Of a stretch of 64,000 nt of DNA, positions 1 through 9,044 are shown piece after piece. This DNA is from Muribaculaceae bacterium. Its GTDB lineage: Bacteria > Bacteroidota > Bacteroidia > Bacteroidales > Muribaculaceae. The translations under genes were made by a program, and so were the position numbers. The DNA is taken from assembly GCA_910573745.1 (NCBI GenBank), contig CAJSYI010000010.1, positions 1 through 64,000 of the forward strand, in the 5' to 3' direction. Numbering within the stretch: position 1 is the first letter of the stretch; each line of letters starts with the position of its first letter. A model generated the notes under the pieces. The model did not search any database. It had not been told where the DNA came from and worked only from the letters and a program-made list of their open reading frames with translations.

Positions 1-138
1 ATTTACTATTGTAAACAATGTCCCGACCGCAAAATTGTATTCCTCGTCAATCTGACTGAAACTTTTTCCGCTGCTGTGCCAGGCATTGATTGCCGAAATC
101 TGAGATTCGTCCCAGAATTTTTTGTTTTCTTCACACAT
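1..138 (-). CDS. partial hypothetical protein (N-terminal 46 residues)
   Basis: A minus-strand reading frame opens with ATG at 138-136 and runs off the window edge, giving 46 residues that begin MCEENKKFWDESQISAINAW. The segment SAINAWHSSGKSFSQIDEEY is spaced like a helix-turn-helix (helix, GKS turn, helix), so a DNA-binding or recombinase-like N-terminus is possible. I do not recognise a family from so short a piece. It diverges from the DUF1016 nuclease gene on the other strand, and only about 25-60 bp separate the two. It is unclear whether the frame continues as a full gene outside the window. Confidence 0.4.
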   Translation of the reverse strand, partial: MCEENKKFWDESQISAINAWHSSGKSFSQIDEEYNFAVGTLFTIVN

Positions 139-237
139 TTTACTAAAAAATGTTGAATCTGACGGTCAACACTTTTCCGGACTAGACAGAATGCTATTCT
201 GAAAGGTCAATATGAAGCTGCAAAGGGTGTCAATCGG

Positions 238-1296
238 GTGCAACTGTTTACATATTTTGCCATTGGGAAATATGTGTCTTTAAACACAAGAAACGGAGTA
301 TGGGGAACCGGGGCATTGAAAGCTATCAGCGAAAGGCTTAGGAAGATTCTTCCCGGTTTAAGGGGATACGGAGAAACCCAATTGAGGGAAATGAGATTGT
401 TTTATGAAGGCTGGTCTTTCCTTGATTCAAATTCATCGGTTACGACCGACGAATTTGACACTGTTAATTCATCGGTTGCAACCGATGAATTGCAAGACAT
501 TGTAAACGTGGAAGATATATTGGGTTTAATTAAGATTGAGACACCATCGGCATTTCCAATGGAAGACTATCTTAAAACTCCGTTCACTCATCATACCGTA
601 CTGCTTCGCAAATGCAAGAATAACGAGGAACGGTATTATTACATGGGAAGGTGTGTTGAGGAACGTATGTCAGTGCCACGCCTCGAACAAGTTATATCAG
701 AAGGTGAGTATAAAAAAGCCGGAAAAGCTCCTAATAACTTTATAGAGCGAATTGAGGATAAGAATCTGGCCCGTAAGGCTGTCATGCAGTTTAAGGATTC
801 GTATCTATTGGATTTTATCAACATTGAGGAGATCGGTGAGCGGGATTTGCAGGATATTGATGAACGTGTAGTCGAGCAACAGATAGTACACAATATTAAG
901 AAATTCATAATGACATTTGGTAAGGATTTTGCTTTCGTCGGCAATCAGTACCATCTTGAAATATATTCAGAGGACTTCTTCCCCGATCTGTTGTTCTTCA
1001 ACCGGGAACTGAACGCACTGGTAGTGGTCGAGCTCAAATCGGGCAAATTCAAGTCGAGCTATCTTGCCCAGCTGATGACCTATCTGCGAATCCTTGATGA
1101 TAAAGTTAAAAAGCCGCATGAAAATCCATCTATCGGAATCGTCCTATGCAAGGAGGCTAACAGAAGCTTTGTGGAGTACGTCATGCAGGACTACGACAAA
1201 CCGATGGGCGTTGCCACATATACTACAACTAAAGAAATGCCCGAAATGCTGAAAGACACCCTCCCGGATATGGATGAGCTGAAGAAACTACTCTGA
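238..1296 (+). CDS. PDDEXK nuclease family protein (DUF1016/YhcG-type), 5' end damaged or unusual
   Basis: This is a DUF1016-family protein, predicted to be a nuclease associated with mobile elements and defence loci. The N-terminal domain (about residues 1-60 and the missing upstream part) is helical and DNA-binding in the family. The C-terminal nuclease core shows P249-D250 and E265-x-K267 in the segments FFPDLLFF and VVVELKSGKF, the PD-(D/E)xK pattern. The only start in the track is GTG at 238. Family-like residues (NAILKGQYEAAKGVN) continue in frame upstream to about 190, and the frame is open back to 163 without an ATG. The first 15-25 residues are therefore either read from a rare start or lost. 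At about 350-375 residues it is near the usual family length. It is the first plus-strand gene of the window and has no obvious operon partner. Confidence 0.65.
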   Translation: MQLFTYFAIGKYVSLNTRNGVWGTGALKAISERLRKILPGLRGYGETQLREMRLFYEGWSFLDSNSSVTTDEFDTVNSSVATDELQDIVNVEDILGLIKIETPSAFPMEDYLKTPFTHHTVLLRKCKNNEERYYYMGRCVEERMSVPRLEQVISEGEYKKAGKAPNNFIERIEDKNLARKAVMQFKDSYLLDFINIEEIGERDLQDIDERVVEQQIVHNIKKFIMTFGKDFAFVGNQYHLEIYSEDFFPDLLFFNRELNALVVVELKSGKFKSSYLAQLMTYLRILDDKVKKPHENPSIGIVLCKEANRSFVEYVMQDYDKPMGVATYTTTKEMPEMLKDTLPDMDELKKLL

Positions 1297-1619
1297 TTAG
1301 GAATTGTCGTCTCTCTTCAATTGCAATCGTCTCATGTCATAGATGGTGCCATATAGAATGTCACCAACAAATTCTTTGTTGTCATCAATAATGGCACCGA
1401 TGGCACCAATTATGTCGCCAATAAATTTGAGATTGGCACCGATAGTGTCACCAATCCGGCACCAATGGAACAATGCGGAACAATGACTGGAACAATCCGG
1501 AACGATAAACGGAACGAAGAGTAGAGAGAATTAACGTCGGCAAGGAGGTCGCTCCCTGCCGATGTTTTCTTTCGCCGTTCTTATTTGTCCTGCATGGTTT
1601 GTTGCCAGCGATGGTTGAA
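1297..1619. other. 323-bp stretch with TTGGCACC-type repeats, no intact gene
   Basis: No complete gene is visible. The part from about 1391 to 1467 holds five GGCACC(A/G)AT-like units in direct and inverted form. One frame reads as two short repeats (VTNKFFVVINNGTDGTN and YVANKFEIGTDSVTN) before a stop, so it may be the decayed 3' end of a repetitive gene. Nothing else is recognisable. Confidence 0.35.
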
Positions 1620-2030
1620 CTATTTGGTTAGTTTTTGATTGTCTATACATACAGACTCCAGCCTCATCGTTGCTTCTCGCAGCCTCTCGATGGCGGTATT
1701 GCATTTCTTCTCGCTGAAATTCTCGCGAAGCGTCTTTACCAGTGTGTCGTAACTGACACCTCAAGTCCGATAGAGTGCGTTCAGCGAGGACAACTGATTG
1801 ATGAAAATCCGAGTGTTTTCATCGACAACAAAGACCTTGAAAGGCTTCTGGAAAAGAAAGTTCTTGATGAATACAGCCTTATTGACGGCTTCGGACTGCT
1901 CGAACATTGAGAGGAATCGAGCATTTTCCTCTGCGTTGAACCGCACGACGTAGCGGTTCACGGAAGGGTCAGCCTTGGGTCTGCGACCTCTGTTGTTTGA
2001 GTATTTACCCATAAAAATAGAAGATGGCAT
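1620..2030 (-). pseudogene. plasmid/ICE mobilization protein (relaxosome accessory), nonsense-mutated
   Basis: Starting at ATG 2030, the product reads as a relaxosome accessory protein of Bacteroidota conjugative or mobilizable elements. It has a basic N-terminus (GRRPKADPSVNRYVVRFNAE), the ENARFLSMFEQSEAVNKAVFI helix region and a DENTRIFINQLSSLNALYR segment. A TGA at 1763-1761 then interrupts it. The same frame continues after the TGA with GVSYDTLVKTLRENF and SEKKCNTAIERLREAT to a TAG at 1622-1620, which is the expected C-terminus of this family. The damage is thus a single in-frame nonsense codon, not a frameshift. The intact product would be 136 residues including the TGA position. Reading through the stop is the only way to make a full protein, and I see no recoding signal. 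It belongs to the remnant transfer element that also left the DUF3408 gene at 3196. Confidence 0.7.
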
Positions 2031-3195
2031 CGCAGATTACTTCTCTGAGAAATGCCGCAGGCGTTGAAAGGGGGTTCCGACTCTGGAGGAAACCATTCCC
2101 TCGGAGAGCAAGGGTTGCGAGGCTCCGGTTTTATTTCGAGTGCCTTGCAACATACCTTGCTCATCCATGTGGATGCCGATTTTCAATGAGAAAGCACATC
2201 CGGCCTTGGATGTTTCCACGAATGCCATATTAAAGATACGAAAAATTTCCGAAACTGCCAAATTCCGCTTCCTCCCGTCTGCATGTGGCAAAAATCTGAT
2301 TGAACAGGGTGTGAAATTCGACGGTCAATGGAAGCGGGTCGTTTGAAATTTCTACCTAATTTCTTGACCGCGCAGGGGTACCATACTTGAATTCTGGCGT
2401 AACAGACGGCATTTGACGGCAGATTTAGGCCCCCGATATATTCAGATATTTGGACTTGCGTATCTATTGATGTTAACTTTGTTGTATTCTTATGTAGAGA
2501 CAAGGCTGTCTGTTTATGCACTCTTTTGAGCATACTTCCTATAATAAGAATGTATATACGACTTGATAAATACCTATGAATCAGTTCGCTTTTATGTGTT
2601 TTAATATATCCTTATAGGCATAAATCATGATTGACTTATCTATAAATGGAAGTTTGATAGTGCTGATGTGAAAATATAGGAATATCCATTTGCAAGAACG
2701 CAAAAGCATATATCTGTTTGTTTATTCATTCAAACATTTATACGTATAAATGCGGATTTGCAGTCACGCCGCTTCATAGCCACAAATCGCGACACTTTCA
2801 GGCAATGCGAGGCTCCATAATCCCGACAGGTCTGAAAATTTGGGTCAACAGAGAACGTCATGCTATTTTTGTCGTAGAATTTCAGCCTTCTCAAATTTCG
2901 CCAATGGAACTTTTGAGAAAAGGCCACAGAACTTGCGCTCGCTGAAATTTGCTTCCCGCTACATACCAGATTCTTTTGAATCAGCATATTTACCCCAAAC
3001 ACATACGCCGTCACATTCAGTTGATGAATTTTGGAATGATTGATCGCCCTATGTCTAAAGGAATATGCTGTTCAGAACGAAACGCGAACCTATTATCTGG
3101 GCTTCAACTGTAAGCTCGGACAGCCAGAGGTGTGTAGTAGTGAAAGCGTCCAATAGAATAGTCAAGATGTATGTTAACCCCAGAAATAGTGAATT
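2031..3195. other. 1.2-kb decayed intergenic region of a transfer element
   Basis: No convincing gene. In conjugative transposons of this order, a ParA-type ATPase gene usually sits between the mobilization gene and the DUF3408 gene. Here only short broken frames remain, so that gene was probably deleted. A TAACTTTG box at 2474-2481 with a TTG 21 bases upstream is a weak promoter candidate pointing right, possibly left over from the missing gene. The frame at about 3040-3156 ends in an orphan tail (EYAVQNETRTYYLGFNCKLG) that I cannot assign. Confidence 0.4.
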
Positions 3196-3633
3196 ATGGC
3201 AAAAAGATATGACAACGACTTTGATGCCGATGCTTTTGTGGAGAATTTTCGTGCTAAGGAAGCACCGCCGTCCGCTCCCCGAAATATTACAGAGGAATCA
3301 ATTCCCACGGCGCAAGAACCTCCATCCTCGGTGCTAATCAACCATAAGGGAAGTTCTGCATCAAAATCCCGCAATTCAGCTCTAACGGCACAAGCGGAAG
3401 AATACAGACGAAGATTTATTGATGATCTGACGTATCTATGTCCGCCCTCCGGATGCTCAAATGTAAGAATCTGTCCTGAATTTGTGAAGCAGATCAAACA
3501 GTTGCAACTCCTATGTGGAAACCGCAAAGCCAATCTTACAACCTTCATCAACAACCTGCTCAGACAGCACTTCGACGAATGCAAGGAAGCAATCGTCAAG
3601 CTCTCTAAAGAATATGACAACTCCCTTGAGTAA
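3196..3633 (+). CDS. DUF3408 family protein (conjugative-transposon TraB-like)
   Basis: A 145-residue protein of the DUF3408 type found next to ParA in Bacteroides conjugative transposons. The first about 75 residues are low-complexity and rich in acidic, Ser and Pro residues. The conserved part follows: EYRRRFIDDLTYLC, then a helical domain (FVKQIKQLQLLCGNRKANLTTFINNLLRQHF) that resembles ribbon-helix-helix-type segregation or mobilization proteins, then FDECKEAIVKLSKEY. Its start at ATG 3196 lies 12 bases downstream of a weak purine stretch. Its end overlaps the start of the next gene by 20 bases, so the two are probably translated together. In complete elements it would assist ParA-like partitioning or regulation of transfer. 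Here its usual partner is missing, so function is doubtful. Confidence 0.7.
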   Translation: MAKRYDNDFDADAFVENFRAKEAPPSAPRNITEESIPTAQEPPSSVLINHKGSSASKSRNSALTAQAEEYRRRFIDDLTYLCPPSGCSNVRICPEFVKQIKQLQLLCGNRKANLTTFINNLLRQHFDECKEAIVKLSKEYDNSLE

Positions 3634-3937
3634 ACCTCAGTTAAACTCCGCCTCTACATCGCTCATGCTTATGATTCCCCAGGAGGAGTGGCAATCACTG
3701 CACGAGAAACTCGACCGTCTCATTGAGATAGTCGAGAAAAACCAGATTGGAAGCCCCGGCAAAGACTGGTTTGAGTCCGACGAAGTCCGCGAAATCCTCG
3801 GCATCTCCCCCAAGACGTGGCAAAACTACCGCGACCAACGCCTCATCCCCTTCTCGCAGATAGGCCGCAAAATCTACGTCAGCCGCGCCGACCTCGACGC
3901 CTTCCTCCGCTCGCATCGGATAGTACCGAGAAAATAG
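3614..3937 (+). CDS. helix-turn-helix DNA-binding protein (excisionase/MerR-like)
   Basis: A 107-residue protein started at ATG 3614, inside the end of the DUF3408 gene. ATGs at 3665 and 3671 are alternatives. Residues about 20-45 form a short coiled coil (EEWQSLHEKLDRLIEIVEKN). The C-terminal half is the HTH_17 excisionase-type winged helix, with WFESDEVREILGISPKTWQN, then YRDQRLIPFSQIGRKIYVSR, then ADLDAFLRSHR. Such proteins act as recombination directionality factors or as small regulators in Bacteroidota conjugative elements, where an HTH gene commonly follows DUF3408. A longer frame opens upstream at 3515, but it lies wholly in the DUF3408 gene and its residues do not look coding, so I did not use it. 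Confidence 0.75.
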   Translation: MTTPLSKPQLNSASTSLMLMIPQEEWQSLHEKLDRLIEIVEKNQIGSPGKDWFESDEVREILGISPKTWQNYRDQRLIPFSQIGRKIYVSRADLDAFLRSHRIVPRK

Positions 3938-3948
3938 CAACCACTTTC

Positions 3949-3988
3949 ATGGCAATCGGTTGTGTTTTACGACATAACCGATTGCCAT
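3949..3988. repeat. 16-bp inverted repeat overlapping the hsd promoter
   Basis: Arms 3949-3964 (ATGGCAATCGGTTGTG) and 3973-3988 (CATAACCGATTGCCAT) pair at 15 of 16 positions, plus one G-T, around an 8-base loop. The right arm contains the TTG of the next promoter. It could be the terminator of the HTH gene, whose stop is 11 bases upstream. It could also be an operator for the restriction operon. Confidence 0.6.
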
Positions 3989-4011
3989 CTCAGAAATTCT
4001 TCGTAACTTTG
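3982..4011 (+). promoter_or_regulatory. Bacteroidota promoter for the type I restriction operon
   Basis: TTG at 3982-3984 and TAACTTTG at 4004-4011 are separated by exactly 19 bases, matching the Bacteroidota housekeeping promoter. Transcription should start near 4018, leaving a leader of about 160 nt before hsdM. Confidence 0.75.
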
Positions 4012-4096
4012 CATGAATAGCAACCATAAAAATCTGAATATGGCCGAAACGGTTTAAGACCACAGGCAGAGATGCCGCCAAACCAACCACAATCCG

Positions 4097-4159
4097 AAAC
4101 TCCCAAGCAGTCGTTGCAGGCTCGGTCAGCCCTCAGATAACTGCCGCCGGAGTTTTTTT
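4097..4159 (+). promoter_or_regulatory. attenuator-like terminator in the hsdM leader
   Basis: AAACTCC (4097-4103) pairs with GGAGTTT (4149-4155), and the inner GCAGT/ACTGC adds five more pairs. A run of seven T follows from 4153 to 4159. This is an intrinsic-terminator layout ending 21 bases before the hsdM start codon. The leader also contains a 5-codon frame (ATG 4040 to TAA 4057). Conditional termination before the restriction operon is an inference. Confidence 0.5.
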
Positions 4160-4180
4160 ATATTTTAAAGAACGCGTTTA

Positions 4181-5764
4181 ATGGCTAAGAAAGCGACAAA
4201 TAAGAAAGAAAGTCTTCCGATGGAAGAGATGTTGTGGAAGGCGTGTGATGCTCTGCGTGGCTCAATCGAGCCAAGCGAGTACAAGCATGTTGTCCTCTCT
4301 CTGATATTCTTGAAATATGCCGGGTTTCATTTTGAGAAACGCCGTCAGGAGATAATTGCCGATGGTCTGGAGGACTTCGTTGACAGCGTTGAGTTCTACG
4401 CTGCAAAAAATGTGTTCTATCTGCCTGAGACTTCCCGTTGGTCGTATCTGAAGGAGAACGCCAAGCAGCCCGACATTGCGTCTAAGGTCGACAAAGCTCT
4501 ATCGGACATTGAGAAGGAGAACAAGCCGTTGCAGGGCGCTCTTCCCAACAACTATTATAGATCGCTCGGCATTGAGGCTGAAAAGCTTGGTTCGCTCATT
4601 GATAAGATCGACGGCTTTGATGATATACTTGCATCGGCCGATGGCAATGACATAATCGGACGCGTCTATGAATATTTCCTGTCGAAGTTCGCCATCAAAG
4701 AGGGAAAAGGCAAAGGCGAGTTCTATACGCCTAAGACAATTGTCAATCTCATTGCCGAAATGATTGAGCCATACGAGGGTAAGATCTATGACCCGTGCTG
4801 CGGTTCGGGCGGTATGTTTGTGCAGTCAATGAAGTTTGTCGAGATCCATCACGGAAATCGCCGTATGGTGTCGGTCTACGGTCAGGAGTACACCAAGACC
4901 ACTTTCAAGCTTGCAAAGATGAACCTTGCCATTCGCGGTATTGCAGCGGATTTGGGAGACTATGCAGCCAACACCTTTACCGATGACCGTCATCGGGACC
5001 TCAAAGCTGACTTCATCATGGCAAATCCTCCGTTCAATCAGAAGGACTGGCGAGCCGATAACCAATTGACTGATGACGAGCGTTGGACTGGCTATGATAC
5101 CCCTCCGACATCCAATGCAAACTATGGCTGGATACTCAACATGGTGAGCAAGCTGTCAGATAATGGTGTCGCCGGTTTCATTCTCGCAAACGGAGCACTT
5201 TCTGCTGACGGTATTGAGGGCGCAATCCGCCGTAAGATGATTGAGAATGACATCGTTGAGTCAATTGTGATATTGCCACGAAATCTGTTCTACTCTACTG
5301 ATATTTCGGTAACCCTGTGGATTCTCAACAAGAATAAAAAAGGCCGCGTAATCAGCCGTAATGGAGAAGAAATCCACTATCGAGACCGTGAGGGTGAAAT
5401 CCTGTTCATCGATATGCGCCAGATGGGCGAACCGTTCGAGAAGAAATATGTGCGGTTTACGGATGAGGATATTCAAAAAGTAGCGCGAACCTACCACAAT
5501 TGGCAGAGAGAAGGCGCCTCAGAGTCGTATGCCAACGAACCTGAGTTCTGCTATTCCGCTTCATTCGATGAGGTCAAGGCAAAAGGCTTTTCTCTTGTCC
5601 CCTCAAAGTATATTGAGTTTGTCAACCGGGACGAAACCATTGACTACGATACACGCATGAAAGAGCTTCAAGGCGAGCTTACCGACATCCTCCGTAAAGA
5701 GGCTGAAAGCCGCGCTGCCGTTCTTGAAATTTTCAAATCCCTTGGTTATGAAATCAAAATCTGA
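4181..5764 (+). CDS. hsdM: type I restriction-modification system DNA methyltransferase subunit HsdM
   Basis: The M subunit of a type I restriction-modification enzyme transfers methyl from S-adenosylmethionine to adenine N6 at sites chosen by HsdS. It also forms part of the HsdR-containing nuclease complex. The N-terminal helical HsdM_N domain spans about residues 14-150. The methyltransferase core includes GKGEFYTP at 178-185, the SAM-binding motif DPCCGSGG at 204-211 and the catalytic NPPF at 282-285. At 527 residues it has the normal family length. It is the first gene of a long co-directional operon and is followed after 6 bases by the DUF262 gene. The ATG at 4181 follows an A-rich stretch (TTTTAAAGAA) typical of Bacteroidota initiation regions. 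Confidence 0.95.
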   Translation: MAKKATNKKESLPMEEMLWKACDALRGSIEPSEYKHVVLSLIFLKYAGFHFEKRRQEIIADGLEDFVDSVEFYAAKNVFYLPETSRWSYLKENAKQPDIASKVDKALSDIEKENKPLQGALPNNYYRSLGIEAEKLGSLIDKIDGFDDILASADGNDIIGRVYEYFLSKFAIKEGKGKGEFYTPKTIVNLIAEMIEPYEGKIYDPCCGSGGMFVQSMKFVEIHHGNRRMVSVYGQEYTKTTFKLAKMNLAIRGIAADLGDYAANTFTDDRHRDLKADFIMANPPFNQKDWRADNQLTDDERWTGYDTPPTSNANYGWILNMVSKLSDNGVAGFILANGALSADGIEGAIRRKMIENDIVESIVILPRNLFYSTDISVTLWILNKNKKGRVISRNGEEIHYRDREGEILFIDMRQMGEPFEKKYVRFTDEDIQKVARTYHNWQREGASESYANEPEFCYSASFDEVKAKGFSLVPSKYIEFVNRDETIDYDTRMKELQGELTDILRKEAESRAAVLEIFKSLGYEIKI

Positions 5765-5770
5765 TGTAAA

Positions 5771-7960
5771 ATGAGAGGGACAGCAATGCCGTTACAGCAA
5801 GTTTGGGGTAATGGTCGTTCCCAACTTGTAATACCTGTATACCAACGTAATTACTCGTGGAAGAAAGAGAACTGTAATCAGCTTTTCTCAGACCTTGTAA
5901 AACTTAAGGACAGCCATAGAAACGGCCACTTCTTTGGCTCAATAGTTACCGCACCAGTAGGTTCCGGTCTCGACCGTCTTATCATAGACGGACAGCAACG
6001 ACTGACTACAACATCCTTACTAATGCTCGCTGCAATCAAAGCAGTGAAGGACGGGAAGATGAAAGTCAGTCAGGAAGGCCTGCTTGAAGAGACCCATGAC
6101 AATATGTTGTGGTCTAAGTATGGCTCGCATCCGACATGTAAATACAAGTTATTGCCCATTGAGCAAGACCGCATTGCTTATGACCGCCTGTTTACATACG
6201 ATGATAATCAATTCATCGAGGAATCAAAAATCACTCACAATTTCAATTTCTTTTATGAGAAATTGACTTCATTGCCACAGCAGTTTACATTCGATGAGCT
6301 GTTTGATGTTGTCGATAGACTTCAGGTAATTTGCATAGACCTTGATAATGACGATGATCCACAGTTGATATTTGAGAGCCTTAACTCCACTGGTCTGGCT
6401 CTTGAAGAAGCTGATAAGATACGAAACTATCTTCTCATGTCTCTTTCTCCGGTCGATCAGGAAGAGTGCTATAAGAAATATTGGCATAAGATACAGATGG
6501 CGACCAATGATTCGCCAACGATGTTCCTCCGAGATTATATAACAATCTCTGACAACCTTCTGCGGCCTGTAAAACTTAACAATCTTTACTTCCATTGGAA
6601 AAAATATATGGAGGAGGAAGGTCGAGACCGTAAAGCAGAATTGGCCTCGATGCTTGATTATGTTCGCTATTATCATATGATCAATATGGCGGAGATTGAA
6701 GTAATGCAGGACGATCAACTGGTCAGAAGTGCTCGGCTAAGTAAAAAAATGGCTCAGCTGAGAAATCTCGACACGGATGTTATCAACGTGTTCCTGATTT
6801 CGTTCCTCAAATATGCTGTTGAAAACAGCTTCAGTGAGGATGAAGTCTGGAAAGTTCTTGATCTGGTTGAAGATTATCTCGCACGCCGCATAATCTGTTC
6901 GATGTCATCAAACTCACTGACACAGACATTTTGCGCTCTTCATAGAGACGTCTTACGCTCCATTTCGGAATATGAGAAAGCAGAACAGCTTCTGTCTGTA
7001 CCATATCATGATATTCTTGCCTATCACATTCTCCGACGTGAAGGTAACTTCCGTATACCTCGCGACAATGTTTTTGCTGAGAATATTTTGACGCGAAAAG
7101 TATACTTGATGCCCAAGGCAGCCCAGCATTTTCTTTTTGAGAGGCTTGAAAATTTCAATCACACGGAGTTTATTGATGTCAAGAAGCAAATGCAAAGTGG
7201 AGATGCGACTATCGAACACATCATGCCACAAACATTGACTCCGGAATGGAGAAAAGAATTGGGTGATGAGGCTGACGCTATTCACGAACAATACCTTCAT
7301 ACTTTTGCCAACCTTACCCTTACAGGTGTTAACTCCGAGTTGAGCAACAATAAATTTGAGGATAAGAAGAATGGCAAGATGGTGAACGGTCAGTTCATAA
7401 ACGGCTATCGTGGTTCAATCTATCGTCTGACACAGGAACTTACGTCATACGACACATGGCATTTAAGCGACCTTGAACACCGTGCTAACAAGATCAAGGA
7501 CAAACTTTTCTCGCTATATCCGTTCCCGACAACTAATTTCAAACCGCTTCCGAAACCGGTCGAAGAAATTTCTCTTGAAGATGAAGACTTCAATCCTACC
7601 AATCGAAGTCTTGTAGGTTATACCCTATTTGGCGAAGAACACCAGCAAACATACTGGGTCGATATGCTGATAGATGTTGTCAGAGAAGTTTATCGCCGTT
7701 ACCCTGATGAACTTGAAACTCTTGCACAGAAGGACATGTGGGTTCATCATGTAATGGGCGAAGAGCAACGCAAGTATGAGAAGATTGGCGAAGGTGTATA
7801 TCTATGGAAAAATGCCAACAATCGCAATAAGCTGACAGGTCTGCGCTATATATTTGACGAACTGGAAATAGCCTATGCCGAATTAGAGCTCCATTTAGAG
7901 CCTCGTCCGGTAGCATTCCCAACTGATAACGCTCAATCACCAGATGCAGAGAATGAATAA
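5771..7960 (+). CDS. DUF262/DUF1524 protein (GmrSD-like nuclease) inside the hsd operon
   Basis: A 729-residue protein with an N-terminal DUF262 (ParB/sulfiredoxin-fold NTPase-like) domain, shown by IPVYQRNYSW at 21-30 and the DGQQR motif at 73-77. A DUF1524 HNH-type nuclease domain follows, with EHIMPQTL at about 482-489 and FANLTLTG further on. The C-terminal about 110 residues form an extra domain. This DUF262-DUF1524 architecture is shared with GmrS-GmrD type IV restriction enzymes that cut modified phage DNA, and with other defence nucleases. Its place between hsdM and hsdS suggests it protects against phages that escape the type I enzyme by modifying DNA. That role is inferred. ATG 5786 (MPLQQVW) is an alternative start. 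It overlaps hsdS by 17 bases. Confidence 0.85.
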   Translation: MRGTAMPLQQVWGNGRSQLVIPVYQRNYSWKKENCNQLFSDLVKLKDSHRNGHFFGSIVTAPVGSGLDRLIIDGQQRLTTTSLLMLAAIKAVKDGKMKVSQEGLLEETHDNMLWSKYGSHPTCKYKLLPIEQDRIAYDRLFTYDDNQFIEESKITHNFNFFYEKLTSLPQQFTFDELFDVVDRLQVICIDLDNDDDPQLIFESLNSTGLALEEADKIRNYLLMSLSPVDQEECYKKYWHKIQMATNDSPTMFLRDYITISDNLLRPVKLNNLYFHWKKYMEEEGRDRKAELASMLDYVRYYHMINMAEIEVMQDDQLVRSARLSKKMAQLRNLDTDVINVFLISFLKYAVENSFSEDEVWKVLDLVEDYLARRIICSMSSNSLTQTFCALHRDVLRSISEYEKAEQLLSVPYHDILAYHILRREGNFRIPRDNVFAENILTRKVYLMPKAAQHFLFERLENFNHTEFIDVKKQMQSGDATIEHIMPQTLTPEWRKELGDEADAIHEQYLHTFANLTLTGVNSELSNNKFEDKKNGKMVNGQFINGYRGSIYRLTQELTSYDTWHLSDLEHRANKIKDKLFSLYPFPTTNFKPLPKPVEEISLEDEDFNPTNRSLVGYTLFGEEHQQTYWVDMLIDVVREVYRRYPDELETLAQKDMWVHHVMGEEQRKYEKIGEGVYLWKNANNRNKLTGLRYIFDELEIAYAELELHLEPRPVAFPTDNAQSPDAENE

Positions 7961-9041
7961 CTCAGACATGAAGAGACTTGGAGATTACATACGTCAGGTT
8001 GATGTCCGCAATCGGGACCTTGCGGTAGATAATTTGCTTGGACTAAGTATCAGCAAGCAATTCATACCTTCTATTGCAAATACGATTGGCACGGACATGG
8101 CAAACTACAAGGTAGTACAACCTCGCCAATTTGGATATGTGCCGGTTACCTCCCGTAATGGCGATAAAATAACCGTTGCTTTATATAATGGAGATAAACC
8201 ATGTATTATCTCACAGGCTTACATTGTCTTTGAAGTTACCGACACTGATAAGCTACTCCCTGAATATCTGATGATGTGGTTTCGTCGTCCGGAGTTTGAT
8301 CGATATGCACGGTTTAAATCGCATGGCTCTGCCCGTGAGGTTTTTGAGTGGGATGAGATGTGTGATGTTATGTTACCGGTGCCGTCGATTGAGGAGCAGC
8401 GGAAGATTGTTGCGGAATATCAGGCTGTGGAGCGACGTATTGAAAATAATTGCCACCTCATAGCAACTCTTGAATCCACAGCCCAGACCATCTATCGCCA
8501 AATGTTCGTAGACAACATTGACCCCGAAAACCTACCCCAAGGTTGGCGCATGGGAAAAATGAAAGACGTAGCAACCTTCGCATATGGTAAAATTCCTAAA
8601 GATAAGGACAATGGCGTAATACCTGTTTTTAGTGGTTATGGTGTTGTGGGATACTGTAATGAAGCGATGTATGATAAACAACACATAGTAGTTATTGCTC
8701 GTGGAGATTCGGGTTCAGGTAAGATAGTAAAATCACCAAAAGAATTTTACTTAACTAATCTTGCAATAGCTATTAAACTAAATAATGAAAGTTATCGAGA
8801 CTACCTGTATTATCATCTGCTTTCGTTGGATACCTCGACATTAAGAACCGGTTCTGCGCAAGCACAAGTGACAATTAATAGTATTGAGGAGTTTGACATA
8901 CTCATCCCTACGGTTGATATTTGCGCTGACTTCTATTCAGTTGTAGATAGAATAGGCGCCGTTAAGCTTGAATTAGCGCAAGAAGAAGATATACTTAACA
9001 ACTTTTCTTCCCTACTTCTCACTAAACTATCCAAATTATAA
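7944..9041 (+). CDS. hsdS: type I restriction specificity subunit HsdS
   Basis: The specificity subunit that recognises the two halves of the target sequence for HsdM and HsdR. Target-recognition domain 1 occupies about residues 5-150. A central conserved helix region follows at about 150-190 (PVPSIEEQRKIVAEYQAVERR). Domain 2 begins at LPQGWRMGKMKDVATFAYGK, and the C-terminal helix contains LELAQEEDILNNFSSLL. At 365 residues it is slightly short but has two recognition domains, so it should be functional. The start used lies 17 bases inside the upstream gene, and ATG 7953 is an alternative. I see no second or inverted hsdS copy in the window, so recombinational switching of specificity is not supported. 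Confidence 0.9.
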   Translation: MQRMNNSDMKRLGDYIRQVDVRNRDLAVDNLLGLSISKQFIPSIANTIGTDMANYKVVQPRQFGYVPVTSRNGDKITVALYNGDKPCIISQAYIVFEVTDTDKLLPEYLMMWFRRPEFDRYARFKSHGSAREVFEWDEMCDVMLPVPSIEEQRKIVAEYQAVERRIENNCHLIATLESTAQTIYRQMFVDNIDPENLPQGWRMGKMKDVATFAYGKIPKDKDNGVIPVFSGYGVVGYCNEAMYDKQHIVVIARGDSGSGKIVKSPKEFYLTNLAIAIKLNNESYRDYLYYHLLSLDTSTLRTGSAQAQVTINSIEEFDILIPTVDICADFYSVVDRIGAVKLELAQEEDILNNFSSLLLTKLSKL

Positions 9042-9044
9042 TAT

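Noticed and set aside
7944..9041. phase-variable hsdS switching
   Set aside because: No second hsdS, no inverted target-recognition copies and no adjacent recombinase inside the operon.
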